Source: Chryseobacterium gleum | Lineage (GTDB): Bacteria; Bacteroidota; Bacteroidia; Flavobacteriales_D; Crocinitomicaceae | DNA: 6,117 nt | Direction of reading: 5' to 3' | Assembly: GCA_945877045.1 (NCBI GenBank) | Contig: CAMCQW010000125.1 | Span: forward strand, 1 to 6,117 | Part shown: positions 1-6,117 of the stretch, one piece after another | How the letters are laid out: the number at the start of each line of letters is the position of its first letter | Numbering within the stretch: the first letter of the stretch is position 1 | Program-made: the position numbers and the translations under genes | The notes under the pieces: model-generated | Databases searched by the model: none | What the model was told of the DNA's origin: nothing | Seen by the model: only the letters and a program-made list of their open reading frames with translations

Positions 1-1
1 C

Positions 2-46
2 GCCGAAACGATTTCTGAATCCTCCTATACCAGCGATAAAAAATGA
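2..46 (+). CDS. 3' end of an unidentified upstream gene (partial)
   Basis: One plus-strand frame is open from the window edge and ends at TGA 44-46, giving the C-terminal peptide AETISESSYTSDKK. The stop overlaps the start of the hydrolase gene in an ATGA arrangement (ATG 43-45, TGA 44-46). This four-base overlap is typical of translationally coupled genes in an operon and is the main reason to believe the frame is real. A second plus frame is also open across this stretch, so the call is tentative. Too little protein is visible to name a family. Confidence 0.4.
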   Translation, partial: AETISESSYTSDKK

Positions 47-804
47 TTCTACACTATCGGGTGCTCGGAAAAGGGGCTCCTTTGGTTATTCTGCATGGAC
101 TATTTGGTTCATCAGATAATTGGCAATCACAAGCAAAAAAATTAGCGGAATTCTACACAGTTTATAGTGTAGACTTAAGAAATCATGGGCATTCCTTTTG
201 GTCACCAGCGCACACTTATGAGCTAATGGCCGAAGATATTCATTGCTTATTTGAAGAATTGAACCTTAAAAAAATCATCTTACTAGGACATTCCATGGGG
301 GCAAAAGTTGCCATGACATTTGCACAACAACATCCAAATTTACTCGATAAACTGATCCTGGTTGATATGGGAGTAAAGGAATATCCGATGCACCATCAAC
401 ATATATTAGCAGGGATTCATGGATTAAATTTAGCCACTTACAAAACCCGTGGTGAGGCAGAAATTGACTTAGAAAAGTATGTGGAAAACCAAGTTGTTCG
501 ACAGTTTTTACTAAAAAATCTATATTGGAAATCTAAAGGAGAATTAGCTTGGCGCATGAACGTACCTATTCTTGAAAAAAACATGTGCGAAATACTTAGC
601 GCGATTCCAAAACAAGTTGTACTTACTACAACGCTTTTCATAAGAGGCGAACTTTCTAATTACATTTTAGACGACGACATCCCTGAAATAGAAAATGTAT
701 TTCCCGATAGCGAATTTGAAACCATTTTAGGCGCCGGGCATTGGGTACATGCCGAAGCACAAGAAGAATTTATTCATGTTGTTTTAGGGTTTTGTTTGCG
801 TTAG
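43..804 (+). CDS. alpha/beta-fold hydrolase, YbfF-like esterase
   Basis: This is a cytoplasmic alpha/beta-hydrolase of 253 residues, the usual size for single-domain YbfF-type esterases. The oxyanion-hole motif HGLFGSSDNW is near residues 18-27, followed by the VDLRNHGHS strand-loop (43-51). The nucleophile elbow is GHSMG, with Ser84. By analogy with YbfF, the acid is probably Asp108 in LILVDMG and the base His233 in GAGHWVHAE. The stretch RGELSNYI (201-208) matches the conserved RGxxSxYI loop of the family. There is no signal peptide. The ATG at 43 is supported by the start of the fold (HYRVLGKGAPLVILHG) and by the ATGA overlap with the preceding frame, which suggests cotranscription with an upstream gene outside the window. 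The physiological substrate cannot be deduced; relatives cleave short acyl esters or thioesters. Fold and triad are secure, substrate is not. Confidence 0.9.
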   Translation: MILHYRVLGKGAPLVILHGLFGSSDNWQSQAKKLAEFYTVYSVDLRNHGHSFWSPAHTYELMAEDIHCLFEELNLKKIILLGHSMGAKVAMTFAQQHPNLLDKLILVDMGVKEYPMHHQHILAGIHGLNLATYKTRGEAEIDLEKYVENQVVRQFLLKNLYWKSKGELAWRMNVPILEKNMCEILSAIPKQVVLTTTLFIRGELSNYILDDDIPEIENVFPDSEFETILGAGHWVHAEAQEEFIHVVLGFCLR

Positions 805-808
805 GGTG

Positions 809-840
809 AAAAAAAATAACCCCGCTTGATAGCGGGGTTA
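809..840 (-). terminator. Rho-independent terminator of the DUF2480 gene
   Basis: TAACCCCGCT (817-826) and AGCGGGGTTA (831-840) form a perfect 10-bp stem closed by a TGAT loop. On the minus strand the stem is followed at once by eight U residues (plus-strand A run 809-816), which is the classic intrinsic terminator. On the plus strand the stem lies 12 bases after the hydrolase stop but is followed by AGGTCTTAAAATG, a poor U tract. It may therefore act more weakly for the convergent hydrolase transcript. Confidence 0.9.
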
Positions 841-868
841 AGGTCTTAAAATGTTTAGATAAAACAAA

Positions 869-1372
869 TCAACGTTTTTTATAAATCGGCACCGTAGAAC
901 AGGGCTCGCCGTACATAATTGATTTCACAACCGGACATAAATGCATAACCAAAACAGTACTTGCAAATTCAGGACAAGAAATACTAGAGCATCCTTTAAC
1001 AATTACACGCGCATCGGAAAAATCTGCTAATTCCAGTGAAAGAATTCTTTTTTTAATCAAGGATTTTTCTAGGTCTTCATAGCTCCCCATCTCATAATAT
1101 ACTTCGAACGAGGACAATTTACTCCCAATAAGCATAAAAGCCCATGTAGGAATAATGGCATCAGTAGAACAAAAAACAAAAACAGCTTTTCCGACGTAAG
1201 CAGACCAATCATATTCATTAATCCACAAACGAAATTCTTTTTCCTTAAGCACTAGGCCTTTCCAAAGTTGCGATGCAATATCAATTCCAACTATCGGTTG
1301 CGTTGGCTTAAAATCGGCCATGTCCAATTGCAATAATCCGCTTTCTGTAACTTTATTTTTTATGCTCTCCAT
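869..1372 (-). CDS. DUF2480 family protein
   Basis: This 167-residue protein is full length for DUF2480, a family found in Bacteroidota whose function is unknown. Family hallmarks, recognised from memory, are NKVTESGLLQLDMADF near the N-terminus, a WKGLVLKEKEFR segment (38-49), DWSAYVGK (55-62), CSTDAIIPTWAFML (68-81), VIVKGCS (123-129), and the C-terminal block KSIMYGEPCSTVPIYK (150-165). There is no signal peptide or membrane segment, so it is probably cytoplasmic. It has five cysteines (68, 128, 133, 146, 158); those at 68, 128 and 158 sit in the conserved blocks. In other flavobacteria I recall this family next to SUF iron-sulfur assembly genes, but no such genes are visible here. The gene appears monocistronic: a TATCTTTG element lies just upstream of its ATG and a strong terminator follows its stop. 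Family assignment is secure, function unknown. Confidence 0.9.
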   Translation of the reverse strand: MESIKNKVTESGLLQLDMADFKPTQPIVGIDIASQLWKGLVLKEKEFRLWINEYDWSAYVGKAVFVFCSTDAIIPTWAFMLIGSKLSSFEVYYEMGSYEDLEKSLIKKRILSLELADFSDARVIVKGCSSISCPEFASTVLVMHLCPVVKSIMYGEPCSTVPIYKKR

Positions 1373-1381
1373 ATCGTTTTA

Positions 1382-1389
1382 CAAAGATA
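1382..1389 (-). promoter_or_regulatory. Bacteroidota -7 promoter element for the DUF2480 gene
   Basis: Read on the minus strand this is TATCTTTG, a perfect match to the Bacteroidota -7 consensus TAnnTTTG. Its last base is only nine bases from the ATG at 1372, so the mRNA would have a very short leader. No clear TTTG -33 element lies at the usual spacing (plus-strand CAAA expected around 1407-1413); only A/T-rich sequence is present there. Confidence 0.5.
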
Positions 1390-1521
1390 CAATAAAGCAA
1401 AAGTAAAGACGGATAAATTCACTGAAAAAGAGAGGCTCTTAGCTTTGAAAAAATGTAACCAATCATCTTTTATTCAATAACATCCTTGGAAATTACCTCA
1501 AAAAGAAATGAATTAATTTAG

Positions 1522-1529
1522 TACATTTA
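1522..1529 (+). promoter_or_regulatory. Candidate -7 element for the M1 peptidase gene
   Basis: TACATTTA differs from TAnnTTTG at one position and ends five bases before the ATG at 1535, again implying a near-leaderless transcript. No good -33 TTTG is correctly spaced. An alternative is TTTG at 1444-1447 followed after 16 bases by CATCTTTT (1464-1471), which would give a leader of about 60 bases. The rest of the 162-bp divergent spacer 1373-1534 shows only A/T-rich sequence and a weak 5-bp inverted repeat, AAGAG/CTCTT, at 1428-1440. Confidence 0.3.
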
Positions 1530-1534
1530 CCACT

Positions 1535-3304
1535 ATGAGAAAAAAACTAATCATTACCGCTATTGCTTTAACCAGCACAATATACAGCCAGAAAAACACT
1601 TGGCAACAGGAAGTTAATTATGCCATCGCAGCGAATTTAGACGATCAAAAAGGCGTGGTAGCTGGCGAAGAAAGCATCGAATACACAAATAATTCAAAAG
1701 ACAGTCTTTCAGAAATCTATTTACATCTTTATTGGAATGCCTTCAAGAAAGGAAGTCATGCGTTTAATGTCTTGGACAAAGATCAAGCAGAAATGACCCA
1801 AAGTGATTTTGGATCAATTGAAATCGAATCCATCAAAATTAATGGTGAAATATACAGCTTAGAAGTATTTGAATCCATTGGAAAAATCAAGTTAAAAAAA
1901 CCAATTGCGCCTTCAGCAAAAACGCAACTTATCATAAAATTTTCCTCAAATATGCCTGCTTGCATTAATAGAGCGGGAAAAGATAACAGCTCAGGTACTG
2001 ATTTTACACTTACGCAATGGTATCCAAAAATTTGCCGTTACGATTCCCAAGGATGGCATACAGACCCTTATTTCGGAAGAGAATTTGCGGGGACATTCGG
2101 TAAATATAATGTTTCGATAAGCTGTAACAAACGCTTTGTTATTGCAGGGACAGGATTACTAACTAATAAATCATATACAGCCAATGGTTGGGCTGATAAA
2201 CAAAATGTAACTCAGCAAGGAGAAATTACAGAATGGAAATTTGTTGCGGAAAACGTCCATGATTTTGCTTGGGCCGCTGAAACGGAGTGGATACATAATT
2301 CCATTCATATTGACCAGATAGACTTCCATTTTTTCTACCACCAAGATTATAAAATGGAATGGGAAAACTTGATGGCTAATTGGGAAAAAGCCTATGCTAT
2401 CTGCAAGGAAGAATTTGGTGAATATCCCTATCCTCAGTTTTCATTTATACAGGCCGGTGAAGGCTATATGGAATATCCTAATTGCACGATGCTAGAAGGA
2501 AGTCGAATGGATTTTTTCAATACAGCATGCCATGAATTTATGCACAACTATTTTTATGGCATATATGGAAGCGATGAGAACCTTCACCATTGGATGGATG
2601 AAGGTGTAACTATGTATGCGGAATCACGGATATCTTCTGGCGGCGAGAAAAAAAGCCATACAAATGAAGCTATTAGTTCATATGGATATATTCGTGATAT
2701 GTTTCCTGAAGAACCTATTTCAACCGCAGCAAATCACTTTGATCATGATTATGCGTATTACAATGCTGCTTATTATAAAGGACAATTATTTCCGGAACTT
2801 ATTCGCTATATGATTGGTGATAAAAACATGAAAAAGGGATTCCATCGGTATTATGCGAATTGGAAATTCAAACACCCAGAGCCAAATGATTTTGTTAAAA
2901 CATTTGAAGGCGTTAGTCAGATGGAATTAACATGGTTTCAAAACTATTGGTTAAATACCACTAAAACCATCGATTTTGGGATTGATAGTGTGAGAAAATC
3001 AAAAAATGCCTTATCGTTTACCATTACAAGGGAGGGTGTTCCACTGCCTGTTGAGTTTTCTGTAGAGCTAAAAGACGGCACCATAAAATATTATTACATT
3101 CCTTTAGACCTCAACAATAACGTTAAAACTGATTTTTATAGGACCACGCAAAGCTTGGCCAAATGGTCGTGTGGTGAGCCTAATTATTCCATCTCACTAC
3201 CCGGAATCTCAATAAAGGAGGTACTCAAAATTACCTTGGATCCGGATGGGTTTTTACCTGATGTCATGATGGAAAACAATAGCTGGCCTATTGAAAAAGA
3301 ATAG
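1535..3304 (+). CDS. Secreted M1 family zinc metallopeptidase (aminopeptidase)
   Basis: This 589-residue exported zinc aminopeptidase has the gluzincin signature HEFMH (His333, Glu334, His337), followed after 18 residues by the third zinc ligand Glu356 in HHWMDEGVTMYAES. The substrate-anchoring exopeptidase motif is GYMEYP (310-315) instead of the classic GAMEN; Glu313 would bind the substrate amino group. The transition-state tyrosine is likely Tyr413 in AYYKGQLF, matching the YxKG motif of the family. Residues 1-18 form a Sec signal peptide with a KK n-region and a hydrophobic core, probably cut before Gln19. There is no lipobox cysteine, so the enzyme is expected to be periplasmic or secreted. 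The N-terminal beta domain spans roughly 20-220 and the catalytic domain roughly 220-440. No type IX secretion sorting domain is apparent, since the C-terminus ends soon after the LDPDGFLPDV segment. It probably trims peptides for nutrition; the preferred residue cannot be read from sequence. Confidence 0.92.
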   Translation: MRKKLIITAIALTSTIYSQKNTWQQEVNYAIAANLDDQKGVVAGEESIEYTNNSKDSLSEIYLHLYWNAFKKGSHAFNVLDKDQAEMTQSDFGSIEIESIKINGEIYSLEVFESIGKIKLKKPIAPSAKTQLIIKFSSNMPACINRAGKDNSSGTDFTLTQWYPKICRYDSQGWHTDPYFGREFAGTFGKYNVSISCNKRFVIAGTGLLTNKSYTANGWADKQNVTQQGEITEWKFVAENVHDFAWAAETEWIHNSIHIDQIDFHFFYHQDYKMEWENLMANWEKAYAICKEEFGEYPYPQFSFIQAGEGYMEYPNCTMLEGSRMDFFNTACHEFMHNYFYGIYGSDENLHHWMDEGVTMYAESRISSGGEKKSHTNEAISSYGYIRDMFPEEPISTAANHFDHDYAYYNAAYYKGQLFPELIRYMIGDKNMKKGFHRYYANWKFKHPEPNDFVKTFEGVSQMELTWFQNYWLNTTKTIDFGIDSVRKSKNALSFTITREGVPLPVEFSVELKDGTIKYYYIPLDLNNNVKTDFYRTTQSLAKWSCGEPNYSISLPGISIKEVLKITLDPDGFLPDVMMENNSWPIEKE

Positions 3305-3313
3305 TATTAGAAT

Positions 3314-4192
3314 TTAGTATGAACTTGTTGAGCCGCCAATGTTTTCAATTGGATGCCAAGTAGTTTTTAATTCTAAACAATCAGAAATATAATAAAGGCC
3401 TTGCGATTTTTCACTCGACCAATCCGCCTCGTAGCTGAATTTTCGTTTTAGATTGTCAACTGCCGCTTGAGCAATTCCGATCTCCATACTTCCCAACGGC
3501 TCAGAAATAAAAGCATTTACATCCATATGTGCGGCTAAACCTGGCGCTAATTCGTCCAGCGTACCTGTAAGAATATTCACCACACCCCCGGGAACATCAG
3601 AGGAATTGAGTACTTCAGCAAAAGTGATGGCACAAAGTGGTAATTTTTCTGAAGCGATTAGTACCGCTGTATTCCCACTACAAATGGCAGGAATTAACAA
3701 AGAGACAAGACCGATAAGCGAAGTTGATTGGGGCGCTAAAACACCAATAACACCCATTGATTCGTAGGTAGAAAAATTAAAATGGGCAGAACTAACCGGA
3801 TTTACAGCACTCAAAACTTGATTGTACTTGTCACACCATCCAGCGTAATAAACAATCCGATCAATCGCAAGAATGACTTCTTTTTCCGCTTCCGCTTTTG
3901 AGCTTCCTTGTTTCTGAAGTTCCAACATAAATTGCTCCTTCCTACCTTCAAGCATTTCTGCGATGCGATAGATTATTTGTCCTCGGTTAAATGCCGATCT
4001 TTCAGACCATGACCCAAAAGCCTTTCGAGCAGCTGTCACCGCATTTCGAACATCTTTTCTAGATGATAGACAAAGGTTGCCTAGTGGGTCTCCTTTACTA
4101 TTTAATGGCGTATAATACCGACCAGACTCTGTTCTAGGAAAAGCACCGCCAATGTATATTTTATATGTTTTTAATATTTCCACACGATTCAT
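3314..4192 (-). CDS. Aldehyde dehydrogenase-like pseudoenzyme, 292 aa, no catalytic residues
   Basis: The protein resembles the N-terminal (NAD-binding fold and oligomerisation) half of an ALDH, for example YKIYIGGAFPRTESG (10-24), RGQIIYRIAEMLEGR (70-84), YYAGWCDKY (115-123) and PGGVVNILTG (201-210). It stops at 292 residues instead of about 480. Against the neighbouring ALDH, the catalytic Asn170 (PWNFP) is Ser156 (PQSTS), the cofactor lysine of LKPAE is Ile179 (LIASE), and GSTNVG is GSMEIG (234-239). The ELGG glutamate and VCC cysteine blocks are absent altogether. It ends in ELKTTWHP (274-281) and GGSTSSY, a tail I recall in short ALDH-like proteins beside deoC and ALDH genes of actinobacteria. 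The frame is intact and the start is 15 bp after the ALDH stop, so it is last in the deoC-ALDH operon. It most resembles the catalytically dead second domain of ALDH16 proteins. A structural or regulatory role for the active ALDH is inferred. Automatic annotation would call it simply an aldehyde dehydrogenase. Confidence 0.85.
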   Translation of the reverse strand: MNRVEILKTYKIYIGGAFPRTESGRYYTPLNSKGDPLGNLCLSSRKDVRNAVTAARKAFGSWSERSAFNRGQIIYRIAEMLEGRKEQFMLELQKQGSSKAEAEKEVILAIDRIVYYAGWCDKYNQVLSAVNPVSSAHFNFSTYESMGVIGVLAPQSTSLIGLVSLLIPAICSGNTAVLIASEKLPLCAITFAEVLNSSDVPGGVVNILTGTLDELAPGLAAHMDVNAFISEPLGSMEIGIAQAAVDNLKRKFSYEADWSSEKSQGLYYISDCLELKTTWHPIENIGGSTSSY

Positions 4193-4207
4193 TTGAATAA
4201 CTATTAA

Positions 4208-5677
4208 TTACAATTTCATTTTTAAATAAGCTCCCAAGCCATGCAAACCACCTTCACGACCAAATCCACTTTCCTTATAGCCACCAAATGGTGAGGTAGG
4301 ATCAAATTTATTGTAGGTATTGGCCCAAATGACACCCGCTCGCAACTTCGATGTTAAATTAAAAATGCGAGACCCTTTGTCTGTCCAAACCCCCGCAGCA
4401 AGTCCATAAGGAGAGTTGTTTGCTTTTTGAATAACCTCATCAACTGTCCTAAAAGTTTGAATACTAAGTACTGGCCCAAATATTTCTTCTTGAGAAATTC
4501 TACTGGATTGTGCCACGTTGGTAAAAATCGTAGGACGGCAAAAATAGCCCTTGCCTGGTAATTCACAGGTGCTTTGATATATTTCAGCGCCTTCAGAAAT
4601 CCCTATTTTAATGTATTTTTCAATTGTATCCAGTTGCTCTTTAGAATTTATGGCGCCAATATCTGTGTTTTTATCGAGGGGATTTCCTAAATATAAGCTA
4701 TCCATTCGATGTTTTAATTTACGTATCACCAATTCTGCAATATTTTCTTGCACAAAAAGGCGGGAACCAGCGCAACAAACATGTCCCTGGTTAAAGAATA
4801 TACCATTTACAATCCCTTCAACCGCTTGATCAATTGGGGCATCATCAAAAATAATATTAGCGGATTTTCCTCCTAATTCCAAGGTGGCTTTTTTCCCTGT
4901 ACCCGCAATGGCCCGTTGGATTATTTTTCCGACATTGGTTGATCCAGTAAACGCGATTTTATTTATGTCCGGGTGATTTACAATCGCAGCTCCTGTATCA
5001 CCATGACCAGTAATGATGTTTACAACACCGGGAGGAAGACCGGACGCTTTTATTATTTCAGCTAATTTTAGTGCTGTTAAAGAAGTCGTTTCCGCTGGCT
5101 TTAGGACAACGCAATTACCTGCTGCGAGAGCAGGAGCAATTTTCCAAGCTGCCATTAACAAAGGGAAATTCCATGGGATAATTTGACCTGCAACACCCAG
5201 TGCCTCCATTGGTTGATTAGGAAAAGCATATTCTAATTTATCAGCCCAACCAGCATAATAAAAAAAATGATTGCACGCCAAAGGGACATCTATATCCCTA
5301 GACTCTCGGATTGGTTTTCCTGCATCTAAGGTTTCAATAACAGAAAGTTCCCTGGCTTGCTCTTGCATCAAACGAGCGATTCTATATATGTATTTTGAAC
5401 GCTCTTTTGGAGTAGTTTTTGACCAAACATCGTTATAGGCATTTCTTGCTGCTTTTACAGCTAAGTCCACGTCCGCATCGTTCGCCCAAGCTATTTCAGA
5501 CAAGACTTCTTCATTGGCCGGATTGCTTGTTTTGAAATACTTTTTTGACGAAGGTTTCACCCATTCATTGTTTATGAATAGTTCATATTTGGGTAAAATC
5601 GTAATATGGGAAGTGCTTTCTAATGAAGGAGAATAATCCCAATTAACTCCTTCTTTTACTGGTTTCTTTTTTGCCAT
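4208..5677 (-). CDS. NAD(P)-dependent aldehyde dehydrogenase, deoC-linked
   Basis: This full-length 489-residue ALDH oxidises aldehydes to carboxylic acids with NAD(P)+. Every key element is present: the oxyanion Asn170 in IPWNFPLL, the cofactor-binding Lys193 in VLKPAE, GSTNVG (245-250), the general base Glu267 in LELGGKSANIIF, the nucleophile Cys301 in NQGHVCCAGSR, and the nicotinamide-ribose glutamate in EEIFGPV. The C-terminal SPFGGYKESGFGREGG block is also intact. About 30 residues precede the conserved YELFINNEWV. The start at 5677 is fixed by its position one base after the deoC stop (TGATATG on the minus strand), which suggests translational coupling. No membrane or signal segment is seen, so it should be cytoplasmic. 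Directly after deoC, its most likely substrate is the acetaldehyde released by deoxyribose-phosphate aldolase, giving acetate. The aldehyde specificity is inferred from context, not from residues. Confidence 0.95.
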   Translation of the reverse strand: MAKKKPVKEGVNWDYSPSLESTSHITILPKYELFINNEWVKPSSKKYFKTSNPANEEVLSEIAWANDADVDLAVKAARNAYNDVWSKTTPKERSKYIYRIARLMQEQARELSVIETLDAGKPIRESRDIDVPLACNHFFYYAGWADKLEYAFPNQPMEALGVAGQIIPWNFPLLMAAWKIAPALAAGNCVVLKPAETTSLTALKLAEIIKASGLPPGVVNIITGHGDTGAAIVNHPDINKIAFTGSTNVGKIIQRAIAGTGKKATLELGGKSANIIFDDAPIDQAVEGIVNGIFFNQGHVCCAGSRLFVQENIAELVIRKLKHRMDSLYLGNPLDKNTDIGAINSKEQLDTIEKYIKIGISEGAEIYQSTCELPGKGYFCRPTIFTNVAQSSRISQEEIFGPVLSIQTFRTVDEVIQKANNSPYGLAAGVWTDKGSRIFNLTSKLRAGVIWANTYNKFDPTSPFGGYKESGFGREGGLHGLGAYLKMKL

Positions 5678-5678
5678 A

Positions 5679-6117
5679 TCAATCGATTGAAAAATAATCT
5701 GAAGATTGATAAACTCCCGTTTCCAACTTCATTATTTGCATTAAAACATCATTCGCTAAACTACTTGCACCAAATCGGAACCACTCATTATTGAGCCAAT
5801 TATTCCCTAAGATCTCTTTCACCATAACCAAATTATGCAAGGCTAATTTTGAGGTGGAAATCCCACCTGCAGGTTTCATTCCTATCATAATTCCGGTTGC
5901 ATCATAATAATCTTTGATCGCCATTAACATGGTATAGGTCACCTGCATTGTCGCTGCTGGCTGAATTTTACCCGTAGATGTCTTAATAAAATCGGCGCCT
6001 GCATAAATAGCAATATCACTTGCTTTACGCACATTATCTAATGTGCAAAGCTCGCCAGTTTCGAGAATCACTTTTAATCGTGCCTTTCCGCATGCTTCTT
6101 TAATAGAAGCAATTTCA
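5679..6117 (-). CDS. deoC: Deoxyribose-phosphate aldolase, C-terminal part (5' end outside window)
   Basis: DeoC (DERA) is a class I aldolase that cleaves 2-deoxy-D-ribose 5-phosphate into glyceraldehyde 3-phosphate and acetaldehyde in deoxynucleoside catabolism. The frame is open to the window edge. Its first 15 visible residues are EIASIKEACGKARLK, running straight into VILETGEL, so the GTG at 6069-6071 is an internal valine and not a start. About 145 C-terminal residues are visible. The Schiff-base lysine is in GADFIKTSTGK (codon 5982-5984), the second active-site lysine is in GMKPAGGIS (codon 5874-5876), and the phosphate-binding FGASSL follows. The segments AIKDYYDATG, MVKEILGNNWL and TGVY resemble, from memory, the longer eukaryotic-type DERA more than the E. 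coli enzyme. The protein ends in SSDYFSID. It is the first visible gene of the operon; the promoter lies outside the window. Confidence 0.95.
   Translation of the reverse strand, partial: EIASIKEACGKARLKVILETGELCTLDNVRKASDIAIYAGADFIKTSTGKIQPAATMQVTYTMLMAIKDYYDATGIMIGMKPAGGISTSKLALHNLVMVKEILGNNWLNNEWFRFGASSLANDVLMQIMKLETGVYQSSDYFSID

Noticed and set aside
1428..1440. AAGAG-AGG-CTCTT inverted repeat in the divergent spacer as an operator or attenuator
   Set aside because: A 5-bp stem with a 3-base loop is expected by chance in A/T-rich DNA and has no supporting context.
3336..3352. CCAAT/ATTGG inverted repeat just past the M1 stop, with TTTTT a few bases later, as a terminator for M1
   Set aside because: The stem is only 5 bp and mostly A/T, the T tract is not adjacent, and the sequence encodes the C-terminus of the pseudo-ALDH.
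3314..4192. Reading the short ALDH as a frameshifted or truncated pseudogene
   Set aside because: The frame is intact, the C-terminal tail is distinctive and resembles remembered homologues, and there is no leftover ALDH sequence downstream; the next gene begins 9 bp away on the other strand.
4354..4829. Short open frames of 70-72 codons overlapping the ALDH gene on both strands
   Set aside because: They lie wholly inside a well-conserved gene, show no recognisable domain, and are frame shadows.
5679..5690. Perfect 12-bp palindrome TCAATCGATTGA at the deoC stop codon
   Set aside because: One or two such palindromes are expected by chance in 6 kb, and it is partly fixed by the coding sequence and stop; no second copy was seen.
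6069..6071. GTG as the start codon of deoC
   Set aside because: The frame stays open upstream to the window edge with clear DeoC sequence (EIASIKEACGKARLK), so this is an internal valine.
1..6117. Mobile element, defence system, CRISPR array or tRNA/rRNA
   Set aside because: No transposase, integrase, terminal repeats, spaced direct repeats or structured RNA gene could be found on either strand; every large frame is a metabolic or conserved family gene.

Overview
The window looks like chromosomal DNA from a Bacteroidota bacterium, most likely a flavobacterium or close relative. It is A+T-rich. It carries a DUF2480 protein, a family I know essentially only from Bacteroidota. It has a TATCTTTG element matching the Bacteroidota -7 consensus TAnnTTTG, and no strong Shine-Dalgarno sequences. 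I saw no mobile element, CRISPR array, phage gene, rRNA or tRNA. All genes read as ordinary housekeeping or catabolic genes.

Layout. Positions 1-46 hold the last codons of an unidentified plus-strand gene whose stop overlaps the next start (ATGA). Positions 43-804 (+) encode a small YbfF-type alpha/beta hydrolase. It converges on a DUF2480 gene (869-1372, -), and a perfect 10-bp hairpin terminator between them serves mainly the DUF2480 gene. A 162-bp divergent promoter region (1373-1534) separates DUF2480 from a secreted M1 zinc metallopeptidase (1535-3304, +). The right half is a leftward operon, read from the right edge: deoC (deoxyribose-phosphate aldolase, 5' end outside the window), a full-length aldehyde dehydrogenase (ALDH), and a short ALDH-like protein that has lost every catalytic residue I could check. 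The operon ends 9 bp from the convergent M1 gene.

How the genes fit together. DeoC splits 2-deoxyribose 5-phosphate into glyceraldehyde 3-phosphate and acetaldehyde. The adjacent NAD(P)-dependent ALDH is well placed to oxidise the acetaldehyde to acetate, so the operon probably salvages or catabolises deoxyribose from DNA or deoxynucleosides. The third gene is the most interesting object here. It is an ALDH-fold pseudoenzyme of 292 residues, and it appears to be a conserved partner rather than a decaying gene. Together, the active ALDH and the pseudo-ALDH look like a two-gene version of the two-domain ALDH16 architecture. The left-hand genes (hydrolase, DUF2480, M1 peptidase) have no evident functional link to this operon.
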